From Spirodela intermedia (Eukaryota; Streptophyta; Magnoliopsida; Alismatales; Araceae), in contig LR746275.1 of assembly GCA_902729315.2 (NCBI GenBank), positions 1,056,501 to 1,120,500 of the forward strand: 64,000 nucleotides of DNA, in the 5' to 3' direction. Positions 39,601 through 51,293 of this stretch are shown piece after piece (the first letter of the stretch is position 1; every line of letters starts with the position of its first letter). Under the pieces are notes generated by a model. That model was given only the letters and a program-made list of their open reading frames with translations. It was not told the origin of the DNA and did not search any database. The translations under genes were made by a program, and so were the position numbers.

Positions 39601-40388
39601 AGCCATAATCTATGCCAATCTTGGATGTTGTTCCTCGTGATTATAAATTGACAGAAATAACCTCTTCATGGGCAAAACATTTTTACCAACCCCGGCAGAT
39701 GATCCTATATCATGGCCACTCGATTAGACTTATCATTGCCTCATCCAACTCCCTCAACCTAAATAAAGTTCTAAAACAGATGAAAAGAGCCTAATCACAC
39801 ATACTCAAATTTGAAAACATGTTCAATGTCCGCAAACATTTCTACATTCAGCTCGCCACCTAAAAATTTCACCTACCATATAACCTAACAGTCTGCATAA
39901 TAGCTTAGAGGAAGGTTATTTCCATTTTATTACATAAAACTCATTAAAACCATAACCAGGAATGGTTAAGAAAACTGAGAAAAGGTAGAAATGTTTCACG
40001 CGTGCTTCGGACTTACCTCGTCGATTCTTCCGCTCCTTTCGTCAGATTCATCTGCATTGGATCCATCAGTCACGAAATTAAAATATTCTATAAAAAATTA
40101 CGATCACATTCAAACACTAAATGAAAACTCAGAGACAGAAAAATAAACGGCTGAGAGAACAAGGCCTCCCTCCCCATAAAAGCTGCAAAGTACTGAAGAC
40201 AATGCAGGGAATGACGCGTAGGGAACAATCGGCAGACCTCAACGACGGCAGCGCAACCAAATGGGAGGGCAGAGTCGGAGACGCCGTGGCGGAATATGAG
40301 ATCCTCCGAGAAGTCGGACTGAATTCGGCGCTCCAGGCACTCGGAGCACGCGATCCAGCGGCTCCCCGCCGACCCACCTTCTACCTCC

Positions 40389-40422
<34 letters not shown>

Positions 40423-40432
40423 GCTCCGCCAT
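30617..40432 (-). CDS. GFS12: GFS12/WDR81-type protein: pseudokinase, BEACH, helical repeats, WD40
   Basis: Minus-strand exons: 40238-40432, 39423-39459, 37203-39317, 36493-36820, 35627-35842, 35461-35533, 35128-35333, 34965-35027, 34622-34827, 34428-34539, 33739-34257, 32261-32568, 31794-32037, 31324-31397, 30995-31130, 30617-30766 (TAA stop). From 39459 to the stop every phase agrees. The protein, about 1.65 thousand residues, has an N-terminal zinc-like WIACSECLERRIQSDF segment after an acidic run. A kinase-like region follows (HGN at about 38713-38721 where kinases have HRD), then a BEACH domain (about 37890-38520), then a kinase-like C-lobe (about 37200-37380), a helical middle, and WD40 repeats ending in HLKVCC. 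In Arabidopsis GFS12 acts in endosomal/vacuolar trafficking with BCHC proteins; WDR81 is the animal counterpart. The join between the first exon and 39459 is not resolved: a 35-base candidate exon (40017-40051) with good splice sites does not fit the phase. Confidence 0.92.
40017..40051 (-). other. Candidate small 5' exon of the GFS12-like gene
   Basis: Thirty-five bases lie between a TGCAG acceptor and a strong GAG|GTAAGT donor. It lies between the first exon and the 37-base exon at 39423-39459. Its length gives a phase that does not join both neighbours without a stop, so it may be non-coding, alternative, or accompanied by an exon I missed. Confidence 0.35.
40381..40428 (-). repeat. CTC/CTT trinucleotide run coding poly-glutamate
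   Basis: An imperfect triplet run inside the first exon of the GFS12-like gene. It codes a stretch of glutamates just after the initiator methionine and is likely to vary in length. Confidence 0.85.
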
Positions 40433-40686
40433 GTCCGAGAATCTCCAGGCCCAATTCCCGGTGGGGTGACGTTCTTCACGGCATCACCAAAAAGAGCCGA
40501 GAGAAGAAGTTCGCCGCCGGAGCCGAGGAGTCCGGCCGACCTCGGTCCTCTTTACTCGGTCCTCTTCCCCGTTCGTTAGACCGGGCTTGACCCGACTACA
40601 AAGAAAATGGGCCAATCCACCCTCCTCCCTCCACTTACAAGTGGAAATCGACCATTGTGGCATAAAATTATCATTTTTTTACCAAT

Positions 40687-41306
40687 TACTATTTTCCTGA
40701 CCAATTCAAGATTATAATCAAAAGAAAAAAATATATCTAGGATGATATTCGGCAGTCCAATTCAAGATTATAATCCATAAAAAAACCAAAATGGGATCAT
40801 ATCAGCTGAAATAATATTTTCGTGTCCAATTCAAGATTATAATCCATAGAAAAAAAATATAAAGGATAATATTCGGCTGCTATACTATTTTCCTATATAA
40901 TTCAAGATTATAATCTATAAAAAAAATCTAGGATAATATTCGGCTGCTATACTATTTTCCTGGCCAAATTAAGATTATAATCTATAGAAAAAATATATAG
41001 GGTCCTATTCGGCTGCTATACTATTTTCTTGTCCAATTCAAGATTATAATCCATAGAAACAAAAGTATATTGGATAATATTCGGCTGCTATACTATTTTC
41101 CTGTCCAATTCAAGATTATAATTCTTAGAAAAAATACTCAAGGATCATATTCGGCTGCGATACTATTTTTCTATCCAACTCAAGTTATAGTCCATAGAAA
41201 AAAGGTATATTGGATCATATTTTGGTTGTTATACTATTTTCCTGTCCAATTCAAGTTTATAATCCATAGAAAAGAAAAATTATCTAAGATCATATTCTGC
41301 TGCTAC
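40687..41306 (+). repeat. Minisatellite of about 80-90 bp units, about 8 copies
   Basis: Tandem units follow the pattern 'actattttcctgtccaattc', 'aagattataatccatagaa', an A-rich spacer, 'ggatcatattcggctgctat'. Units are degenerate in sequence and spacer length, and the first two are shortened. The array sits about 250 bases upstream of the GFS12-like start codon. It is not a CRISPR array because the whole unit, not a short repeat, is conserved. Confidence 0.93.
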
Positions 41307-41782
41307 ATCAGCCAGACTCTAATCAAGTTAATTATCAAAATCAGAAATAAATGCCATATTAGGAAATCCAATCAAGTTTCCATTTTCATTTTTCTTGGGG
41401 ATGTATTAATTATTTAGGAAATATATTCGTAAAAATATCATTTTGATCTCACAATAATTTAGAGAATAATCATTCAATCAACCTTCCCTACAAGTATTAA
41501 CATGTATGAGATCTCCAATACTAGTATTATATATTGGCATGCTCCTCCACTATGACTGATGTTAGTGTTTCCTACAAAATCAATCCTTGGGCCAGTGAAG
41601 ACCCAAAAAATTGAAAAGGCTATAGATTAATGTTCAAGAGAGAAAACATGCTCAAGAGAGTGATTTTTTTTTGAAACATAGGGAAAATCTAGAGAACTTG
41701 AGGGAACATGTTACTTGATCTGGTGAAATTAGTTAGTTGACTAGGGTGAAGTAAAAACTTGTATAACTTCTCATTTCATGTT

Positions 41783-43401
41783 TAATAAATCTTCATTATC
41801 ATGAATTAATAATTATTAAATAATATAGTTTTAGCCTTAACTCATGAGAAATAGACTTATATTTGTGTTAAAGTGTGAAAAGTGATTTTTAGTTAATTAA
41901 TGTGAATTTTTGGGTAATTATGTAATTTTATATGATTTTTACAATCTTACTTTTGAGATAAATAAAGAACAAGAAATAAAAATAAAAATATTACAAAATA
42001 GGGGGACCCGTCGGCCAACCGGGACCGCAAGAGGGTCAAAAGCGTAGTCGAGGAGTAGCTGCGAGTAAGGGCTCGAGCGGCTTGGCTTGGACCGATAGGG
42101 GCATGTGTGCGCCACTCCTCTTTCACATCACCGGTGGCCAACTAACTTTGGGACAAAAAGTGATCGTACACGCGAAAGAAGGGACTTTGCTTGTAAAGCT
42201 AACATTACTATATATTCACCCAAAAAATTGGCGTACAACTGATGTGGGACTAAACCCACGTCACACCTTCCTCAGAGGTAGGCAACCAACACGAGTTCAA
42301 ATCCTCCCAGAGTCAAGATTCATATATTTTTATCTGATTATCGCGACTTTCTTACAAATCGCCAGTGAAGGATTAAGCAACGAGAATCGCTAGATCATTG
42401 GCGAAAATCTTGTCAATACGATTGCTACTAAAATTACTGAACAATTTGCGATAAAAGGATCGTGAATCTATTAAGTAAATCATCTCCGGTTGATCAACAA
42501 ACAAGCCGTCGTCGGGAAGAGGATGATCTATCGGGAGATGAGTCGCCACCTCCTAAGAATGTACTAGATGTGATGAAGAGCCTCCTCTTGCTATGCAGAC
42601 CTGAGGATGAAGCTCCTTGACATGCGCCCCACTTCCATCCAGCTCCTCTCTGTCGGGTGACAATCGCCAGAGAGCCGCAAAGTCACCATTTTTCCACTTT
42701 GCCGGGTGACAATTGTCGGAGATGACTTAATGACCCATTTCATTAATCTCTAGACTTCGTGAGAAGATCTAGAAATTGTCCACGTCGTCTTTGTCCAAAG
42801 AGAGCCTTCAAGGCCATGAACACTACACGACAATCCTCCCGAACGCTCAGGATTCCGGTACATCACCAATGCATTGCTGTCGCGACGCGGGAACTCTGTT
42901 TTCCTACTTCTAATTTACTTTACACTTCATTTAGTGATAGTTTTTGTGATTTTAATTTACCAAAATATACTTTGTTCTATTATAATTCTTCTAGCTTTTA
43001 TATATCTTAATTTGATCAATTAAATCATCTATAATCGCTTACATAAGAATTGTCAGGTGAAACTCTATTTTCGTCCGATTTGCGTTCGTCGGGTGCTGAT
43101 ATCATCTTGACGTCCGCACCCTTATTTCCTTTTTTTGTGAATTTTAAATATATTTCCTTTTCATTTCCTAGTATAAAATTCATAAAAAATCATATTTATT
43201 GAGAAAAATTCTGAATAATTACTAGATATTATATTACATCCCTCAATCGACTTAGAAAATTATTGCTATTTTTGAAAGTTTTATTGAATTATAATTAATA
43301 TATTTATTTAAAAGTACTTCTAAATATCCAAAAATTCATATTTTCTAGTTTTATAAATTTAAGATTTGCATGATTTAATATACAATGACTAAGTCACGTC
43401 A
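41783..43401 (+). repeat. Solo LTR, copy C, with ATGTT target duplication
   Basis: The 1619-bp copy runs from TAATAAATC (decayed TGATAAGTC) to GTCACGTCA. An exact ATGTT direct repeat flanks it at 41778-41782 and 43402-43406. Like copy A it lacks the extra segment of about 120 bp. It is intermediate in decay. Confidence 0.92.
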
Positions 43402-43406
43402 ATGTT

Positions 43407-44382
43407 CAAACATACAAGGTATAATGAGCATAAAATTAAAAGATAATACTAAGATAAAATATATTTAAGTTTCTTATATAATCATAATAATAAATTGTGT
43501 CATTAGAATAATGTGTGAGTTTTACATTAGAATGTTAAAATGACATTTTGTATTATCATCATCATCATCATCAAAAAATTATGATTATTTAGGTCCAATG
43601 TGAGCTTTCATGCAAACACAAAAATGATCTCAATTTATTATATTCTCTACAAATGAGGTAATTTGATTGATGTCAGGAAAATAGTAAAACCCAAACTCTT
43701 GATTATTCTAAGATAGGAAAATAGAAAGTTTATTTTTGACACCATACTAACATCTTGTTGGTACAAATCATTGAAGCTAATGGAACTAACTTGTTATCTT
43801 TAGATTGACTAACTTTATGAGACCAATTAAGTACCAAAGTCAATTCATTTAGAGGGGCAGCATTAAGTTTGCTCAATATTTGGTCATAGATTTATAGATG
43901 TATCTCAACCAAAAGACAAACATTGAACTTTCCCCTATTAGGTTTCTGATTGGATAATGTCAAACAACAAGTTCGTCAATGTAAGTTCACCATTCCAAAT
44001 TTATGGCTCTAGAAATGCTCTAAGTGCACTCAAGCACTCACTAGTACCAAGAACAATTGCATAGAACAATTGCATATAGTAAAGGAACATTAGAGAATGT
44101 ATGTCTTTATGATCTTACCTTCATGGTGCATACATTTACACTTTGTTGTCATAAAGATTCATTAGTGTTGATATCAAAGTTTCCTAATTTCTAATGTTTT
44201 TAGAAGTTTTTTCCCTAATTTCTTTGTGCCCAAAAAATTAAAAATATTAATAAGATCTGAAAGTGATTTTCTAAGGTTGTTGAAATAACTACCCTAAAAA
44301 ATCTCCTTGTATAGAAAATATTTTTTCTTAATTTTATTCTATTTAAAAAATTAAAAATCCTAATGTAGTGCACATGCAAATA
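43407..44382. other. Spacer between solo LTR C and the copia element
   Basis: AT-rich DNA with a short (ATC)n run at about 43556-43573 and no supported gene. Confidence 0.55.
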
Positions 44383-44387
44383 ACATT

Positions 44388-44570
44388 TGTGAGTAGGAAG
44401 GCCCACTATAGGGCTCTTGGCCTTCCCACATCCCTTGGCCCTTCACCTTCTTCACCCCTCTATGTCTCTTAGTGTTCGTCTTCCTTTGGCTCTTCATCTT
44501 CCTCCTCTCTATATAGGAAGACATGTATCCTTCCTATCTCCTTGAGCAATACATATTCTATTTGTATATA
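44388..44570 (+). repeat. 5' LTR of the copia element
   Basis: The 183-base LTR starts TGTGAGTAGGAAGG and ends next to the primer site. It matches the 3' LTR except for substitutions and about 20 missing bases ('ctcttaaccttttcatat' in the 3' copy). It contains TATATAGG at about 44510. Confidence 0.9.
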
Positions 44571-44582
44571 TGGTATTAGAGC
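44571..44582 (+). other. Primer binding site, initiator tRNA-Met type
   Basis: TGGTATTAGAGC directly follows the 5' LTR. It differs by one base from the usual TGGTATCAGAGC complement of plant initiator tRNA-Met. Confidence 0.9.
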
Positions 44583-47500
44583 TAGGTTCCACTCCACCTC
44601 ATCTACAATATCGTCTTCACATTTCTTCTTGGTTCCATATTGGTAGTATTAGAGTAAGCCAATGGTGCCCTTCTCCTCTCGACAATGCTAGCCTCTCGAC
44701 ACCTCATGCGTCGACTCTCAATGCCCCGCGCATCAACTCACGGTGCTCTGTGCATCGTTAGAGCAAGTCAGCGGCACCCTTCTCCTCTCGGTGGCACTAG
44801 CCTTCTGACACCTTGTGTATTGACTCCCAATGCCCTGCACATCGACTCACAGTGCTCTAGGGGTCACCTTCTGATGCCCCGAGCATCACCTCCTGACGCC
44901 TCATGCGACGACTTCTGGTGCCCCAAGCGTCACCATCTGATGCCCTAAGTGTCACCTCATGCCACCCCTAGCGTTAGAACTTCCCGTTCCACCTGAATCT
45001 CCTAGCCGATGTATCTCTAGGTGGCGGCTCTCCTCACTATGGGAGGAGACTATTCATCTTCTCACCCAGCGACTTCTCCCTCACACCATGACCGCCTGGC
45101 ATCATGGTTGACTCAAACTCTTTCGCACCTTCGTTGAACACATTGACCGATGCCGACATAACTTTGGTCGATTCACTTGCAGCTGCCCACGTCCTACCCA
45201 CCAAAGTTCCGACTCACCTCCAAAATCTGTGTCCAATGCTCGATGCAAGAGTTACGAATTACCTTCAATAGGCACATAACTCGTCATTTTCTCGGTGTTC
45301 TGAGTGTCGGCAATACCTCACTGATCTTCGTCCTCTTGAGAACAATTCTCGTCACCCTATGTGGACAGCTAAACGAGACTATACAAATGTGACGTCTCAA
45401 ACTTGTTGCTCCTACTCTCTTTGCCAACTTGAAATTTCTCGACATAGATAAAGAAATGTAGGATGATCTCAATAGAGCTTTTAGTACTTAGGGCAGCATT
45501 GCCTTTACAATGGATGTTTTTGAAAACATCATGAAGATATGTGACACCACCTTTTCTTTCACGCCACATTTCTCACCATGCAGAAGCTTGGCAATCTACT
45601 TGATCAGTACCAGCTCATTACGATGGACATGGCTATTCAACAATGTTATTATCAGAAATTCTTGACAACTGCATAGTTCGATGTGATTGATCTAACTCTT
45701 CCACTTATCAAGTATGAGACTCTATATTAAATGGTGAGACCCCTCTGACATTAGTGGAGACCTTCAACACGGTCGAATGAGTAGCTCTTCTCGTCTCCAC
45801 ATTGACTATGATATCATTGAAGATATCATCATCTATCTCCAGAACCTTGGCTATGATAGTTATTACTTAAGAAGTACGACAAGAAAAGTCCCTACCCCAT
45901 TGGCTAGAAAGGGAAGAATGGTCGTGGAACTTCTTCAAATAGGGGTCACCTTCCTTCATGTAAATATTGTGAGAGGACCAATCATTGAGATCAAGTGCTA
46001 CAAAAAGTTTGGCTATTCATCTGACTGGCCAGGCCCACTTCTTCCAAATGGGTTCTATGGATACTCTACAACCTCTTAGTTACTAGTTACTACCTTTTTA
46101 CCCTTGTAAGGGTCCTCTTTGGGACCAACTCTAACTCTTGTGCAAGTAATCAAGATTTCTATGTCTTGCGAGGAGTATGATCAATGGATGTGCTCTAAAG
46201 AGGTGGCTTTGACTTCCCACATATCACACCACACTTAATCTTCCAACATATGTACCACCTTTTTAACATCTGCTGTTAAGTTTGAGACTTAGATTATTGA
46301 TTCAAGGGCATCTGCTCAAATGTTAAGTACTCCATCTCTCCTTTCCCGCCTCTAGAATCTAACCTATCCCGAAATTATCACGATCATTAACAATCATCTT
46401 TATTCTGTCACCAAAAAGGAGGATGCTAAATCTACTTCTTTTATGTCTCTATCCAACATCCTCTATGTCCTTAACTTTGACATCAACTTCCTCTCTATTA
46501 GTATAATTACTTAAACTCTTTATTATGTGCATCATGGGTCTACCTCCTCATTGATTGAACTACAATCCTTCCCATCTTCGAGAATTCTTTTAGGAAGTAT
46601 AGACTTAAGGAAACATTACACTCAAAATCTTTCAAACGGATAATGCTCTTGAGTTTACACAATCCACAATTCAAAAGCTCTACAAATCATATTGGATCAT
46701 TCATCAAACAACATGTCCACATACATCCTAACAAAAAAGAGTGACAAAACAAAAATATTAACATATCTTGAACATAACTTGTACCATTATGCTTAAGATG
46801 GGGGTTTCTACATACCTATGAACTAACGTCGTCCTCACATCCACCTACCTCATTAACCACCTTTTGTCATCTCCTTTAGGTGGTGAAGTTCTCCTTCGTC
46901 ATCTCAACCCCAAAGGTGACTTCTTCTCTCTACCTCCACAAGTTTTTGACTATGTGGCATTTGTACACAACTACATCCCAAATAAGTCCAAGCTTGCCCC
47001 TCATGTACTAAAAAATGTCTTCATTGGCTACTCATAGACATAAAAAGGGTATCATGTCTACCTTCCTCAAAAGTAGAAGTATTTGGTATTAGCAAATGTC
47101 ACCTTCTATGAGGAGTCTAGGTACTTTAGAGTGCCCTCCTCAACGCTTCCATCCATACCCTTACTAGAGGACACCACATCTTCATCATTATCCAGTCTCA
47201 ACACTTCATCAGATGTCACTATCTCTTTATCATTACCATCTCCTGATCCTAACTTACTTCAGTTTATTCTACCACCTCCAAAAGACTCATCCGTAGCCAC
47301 TCTTAGACCAATCTCTCCATAAGTACTCAACCAATCTGCAACACCGTCTGTAAATTCAGCACCTCCATATGATCTTTATTTATTTATTGCTCTCCAAAAA
47401 GGTACACGCTCCTACACTCTTTACCTCATTTCTTCTTCTATCTCCTATGATCGCCTTTCTCCATCTTATTAAGCCTTTGTCCTAATTTTAGATACTAAAT

Positions 47501-49015
47501 CAATTCTTAAGTCTCACGTGGATGCTATGACAATACTTCATTAGAAGGTGACCATGGATGAGAAATATGTGGTTCTCATCTGTCAAAGAACTTAGGAGAT
47601 TGTTCCTCAACTGCATGGTGCTAACATTATTTCTTACAAATGAGTTTACACCCCTAAGTATCTTTCAAATGGCACTATTCATCATTATAAAACTTGACTA
47701 GTGGCACGTGGCTTTTCTCAATAGTATGGTATCAACTACAAGGAGACCTTTCTCCTATGGTCCATCTAAGCTCGGGATGTATTATTATTTCTGTGACAAT
47801 CAACCTCGACTGGCCTCTACACTAGTTAGATATCTCCAATACTTTTTTCTATGGAGATCTTGACGAATAAGTTTATATAGAGCAGTCTCTCGGCTACATG
47901 ATCAAGACAAAATCTACCAAAGTATGTCATCTTTGCAAAGCCATCTATGGTCTCAAAAAGAGTCCTCAAACTTTGTTCACCAAATTCAGCACCCTCATTT
48001 AGTAGTGTGGTTTTTCAACATGCGAAGTGGAGCCTACAATTTTTCACAAGATCACTACAAATAGATGCAGTATTCTCACCATCTATATGGATGATATGAT
48101 TATCACGGAGAGTGATATGGTTGGTATTCAGGACATCAAGACATTGTTTTAAGAACATCTGGATATTTAGGACTTCAAACTCTCAAATACTTCTTGAGCA
48201 TAGAGTTTATCTACTGCCCGAAGAAAATTGTCCTCAATCAACATAAGTATATACTTAATCTTTTGTAGGATATGTAACTACTCAGATGCAAGCTACATGC
48301 ATCTTCGATCAAAAGTCAACCAAATTTCTGAGACTCAACCTTGCCTCTCCTTGTCAATCCTCACTCATATCAACATCTAGTTAGACTATCACACGACCCG
48401 ACATTGCTTATATGATGAATCTTCTCAGTCAAGCTATGCATGAACCCTAATACAATCATTAGGAGGCTGCCCTTAGACTTCTCACCTATCTCAAATATCC
48501 TCTTAGACAAGAAATCACTTTTTGCAGTCACAAATATCTTCACATGGTCAACTACTCAAGCTCGAATCTGGCCAACGATCATGTAGATCAGAAGCCTACC
48601 ACAAGCTATTGTGTCTATGTCGAAAGAAATCTTGTGACATGGTCTACTCATAAGCAACGGGTCCCTTGTTCCTCTAATGTTGAGGCTAAATATTGGGCCA
48701 TAATAGATATGTCATTGTGCATGTTTTTGGTACATAACCTACTTTAAGAGTTGGGCTATCTAGTGCAAAGTGTTATGTACTATGATAATTAGGCGGTGAT
48801 CTTTATAACAAATAACTTGACTTTTCATTTACATACCATACATATTGAGATTGTATGCCATGTCACTTGCCATCAACTTTTGGACGAGCTTATTTGCACT
48901 CCACATGTAGCATCTTCATAGTAACTTATGGATATCTTCACCAAAGGTTTGCCGGTTGCATCATATGATACTTTCTCGTGCAAGCTAAGCTTAGTCAACA
49001 TCTACAATCTAGCTT

Positions 49016-49024
49016 GAGGGAGAA
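49016..49024 (+). other. Polypurine tract of the copia element
   Basis: GAGGGAGAA lies immediately before the 3' LTR. Confidence 0.85.
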
Positions 49025-49228
49025 TGTGAGTACAAAGGCCTACTATATGACTCTTGACCTTCCCACATCTCTTGGCCCTTTACCTTCTTCACCCCTTTGT
49101 ATCTCTTAACCTTTTCATATCTCTTAATATTCGTCTTCCTCTAACTCTTCATCTTCTTCCTTCTCTCTATATAGGGAGACATGTACCCCTCATATTTCTT
49201 TGAGCAATACATATTCTATTTATGTACA
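49025..49228 (+). repeat. 3' LTR of the copia element
   Basis: The 204 bases run from TGTGAGTACAAAGG to TGTACA. They are alignable over the whole length with the 5' LTR. The visible differences indicate an old insertion. Confidence 0.9.
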
Positions 49229-49233
49229 ATATT

Positions 49234-50005
49234 AATTTTATGCATCATAGATTTCTGATTTATTTATTTATTATTTCCTTATTCTCATATAAATTATCTA
49301 TTTTTTCTATTATTTTATAAAGTATCCCAAAATTTCCAATAACTTACGAAAGGTCAGAAATATACCCACCCCAATATTTTTTAATGACATAAAATTCGTG
49401 TAATAGTGTAGAATGACCTTTTGACATATTTATATATTTTGTGGCATCATAGGGAATAAAAAAAATAATCAAGAAGATCAAATTCCAACAACATTCTCTC
49501 CACCACCTTAAAATGGTCAACACTATCAAGTGTTCATCAAAATTTAGAATTTTGGTTCTCAAATAGTGGTGGAAAGACATTCAAGATTCATCCATTAAAT
49601 CTCAAGTGCCATTTATAATATATAATAACATCATATTAATCATGACATACGAGGATACTAAAAAAATGGGTTTGATTCCACTTAGCCTTCAAATTTATCT
49701 GCTTTTATCATATTTTCTAAGGATTAAGTGAGAAAAATTAAAATTCTTCAATCAAACCCGTAGGCAATGCTCACTCAGAACGATAACAAGAGAACTCTAA
49801 GGGGGGGGGGGTTAACAGGTTTCAGAAATTCTCAAAGATATTTTATTTTTACTTTATTTATTTTCACGTGCATCCCATAATTACATATTATTTTATCGAG
49901 TATACAGCCCATCCATCGACATGAGGGGGAGACTTTTAGGTGTACCGCGGGGACATCCTAACGAGGTACTTAGACATTGGGGAGGAAGACCCGGGGGAGC
50001 TCCGG
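49234..50005. other. Spacer with an 11-G run
   Basis: AT-rich DNA up to about 49900, with a homopolymer of 11 G at 49801-49811, then the GC-rich 3' UTR of the minus-strand peroxiredoxin. No gene is supported. Confidence 0.6.
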
Positions 50006-50535
50006 TCAGACGTTGGTGAAACGGAGGTAGCCCTTCTTTGAAGGGAGGTCGGCTGTCTGGTATCCCTGGGGGAACATCTTCCTGGCGTCCTCGTCGGAGA
50101 CCGACGGCGAGATCGCCACCGGCTCGCCGGACTTCCAGTTCGCCGGCGTCGCCACTGGGTGGGAGGCGGACTTCTGAAGGGCGTCGACCACGCGCAGAAC
50201 CTCGTCCACGTTCCTCCCCGTCGTCGCCGGGTAGAGGAAGCTCAGCTTAACCTGATCCGCCGCCGTGGCAGTCACACGCACGCCACGTCGGTAAGAGAGA
50301 GAGCGAGAGAGAAACGGGCGTTGACGCTTAGAGAGAGGATGGGGTCTGTATGGAGTTGACCTTCTTGTCGGGGCCGATGATGTGGAGGGCCCGGGAAGGG
50401 ATATGGGCGCCGGTGGAGTCCTTCTCGTCGGGGTCCACCATGTTGAGCTCCTTCAGTACCTCCCTCTTCGGATCGGCTACGATCGGGTACCCCACTTTGC
50501 ATCCCGGCTTATCATAACTCACAGAACAGAGAAGT

Positions 50536-50578
<43 letters not shown>

Positions 50579-51000
50579 AGACAGAAGAGAGAGTAGACAG
50601 AGATGGAGGGAGTCGGCTAAAATCGGATAGCCCACTATGCATCCCTGCTTACTATAAACCATAGAAGAGAGGTTAGAGAGAGAGAGAGAAAGAGAGAACC
50701 GTGTAGGCCTCGATGTCCTTGATCCACTCGCGGTGGGATTGGAGGTCGTCGCAGGAGAGGCCCAGCAACTTCACTCCGCGCCTCTCGAACTCCTCCGCGT
50801 TGGACGCTATCTTTCCCAGCTCCGTGGTGCACACCGGCGTGAAGTCACCTGTTGGATCGTCCGGTGGGGGGGTCGAGAGAGAGAGTAAAGAGATGAGACA
50901 TGCTCAGAGAGATGGATGAAGATGAAGCCAAGATGAGAGAGATAAAGAGATGAAGGCCACGTCAGCACTCGAGAGAACAGATGGAATGGTCACTCGCCCT

Positions 51001-51033
<33 letters not shown>

Positions 51034-51157
51034 AGGCACCGGGGTGGGAGAAGATGATGGCCCAGCCACCGTTGACGTAGTCATGGATCCGGAAGTGGCC
51101 ATGGGTAGTGTCGACGTCGAGGTCGGGGATGGTGTCGCCGATGGTGAGGCCCGGCAT
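50006..51157 (-). CDS. PER1: 1-Cys peroxiredoxin (Prx6 class, seed type)
   Basis: Four minus-strand exons: 51040-51157, 50700-50848, 50361-50507 and 50006-50251. Phases match exactly and give 219 residues with a TGA stop, the usual length for plant 1-Cys peroxiredoxins. The enzyme reduces hydrogen peroxide and alkyl peroxides using a single peroxidatic cysteine, here Cys46 in [11 protein letters not shown]. The [20 protein letters not shown] block, the [11 protein letters not shown] block, [13 protein letters not shown] and the C-terminal [20 protein letters not shown] block are all intact. In plants the protein is nuclear/cytosolic, accumulates in embryo and aleurone and is ABA-responsive. 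GA/CT microsatellites lie in introns 1 and 2, and intron 2 also contains a partial copy of exon 3. Confidence 0.96.
50536..50574. repeat. (GA)n microsatellite, peroxiredoxin intron 2
   Basis: About 39 bases of pure GA. It reads CT on the sense strand, shortly upstream of the exon 3 acceptor. Confidence 0.95.
50604..50697 (-). other. Partial duplicate of peroxiredoxin exon 3 inside intron 2
   Basis: On the minus strand this stretch repeats the end of intron 2 and the start of exon 3: a CT tract, a 'ctaac' branch-like block, 'tatagtaag' as acceptor, then 'cagggatgcatagtgggc', against the true 'gataag' acceptor and 'ccgggatgcaaagtgggg'. The copy starts at 50647 in the same phase as the real exon. 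It codes about 14 residues resembling the real ones before similarity ends, and no usable donor is obvious. This looks like a local tandem duplication. Confidence 0.8.
51004..51032. repeat. (GA)n microsatellite, peroxiredoxin intron 1
   Basis: It begins about 8 bases inside the exon 1 donor. On the sense strand it reads as a CT tract. Confidence 0.95.
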
Positions 51158-51293
51158 CTTCCTCCACCCTTCCAGAGCCTCCTTCAAAACCCACCTATCT
51201 CGCTCCCGGAGAGAGAGAGAAAGAAGAGAGAGAGAGAGAGAAACTCGACCAGTTCCTCTTCATCCTGGTGCACTCTAAAAGGGTAGGGCGGGA

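Larger units (their letters stand above)
44388..49228 (+). mobile_element. Complete but defective Ty1/copia retrotransposon
   Basis: A 4.84-kb element with both LTRs, an initiator-tRNA-Met-type primer site and a polypurine tract. Plus-strand translation in many short frames gives recognisable copia domains in order. The integrase-upstream block is near 46290-46400 and the integrase near 46620-47110. The reverse transcriptase is at about 47560-48300 and the RNase H at about 48540-48750. All are broken by numerous stops and shifts, so no protein can be made. The leader (44690-44990) has a run of degenerate short repeats. Flanking ACATT (44383-44387) and ATATT (49229-49233) look like a 5-bp target duplication with one transition. 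Confidence 0.9.

Noticed and set aside
40687-41306. Possible CRISPR array or interspersed repeat
   Set aside because: Whole 80-90-bp units are conserved with no unique spacers, and this is a plant nuclear region. It is a minisatellite.
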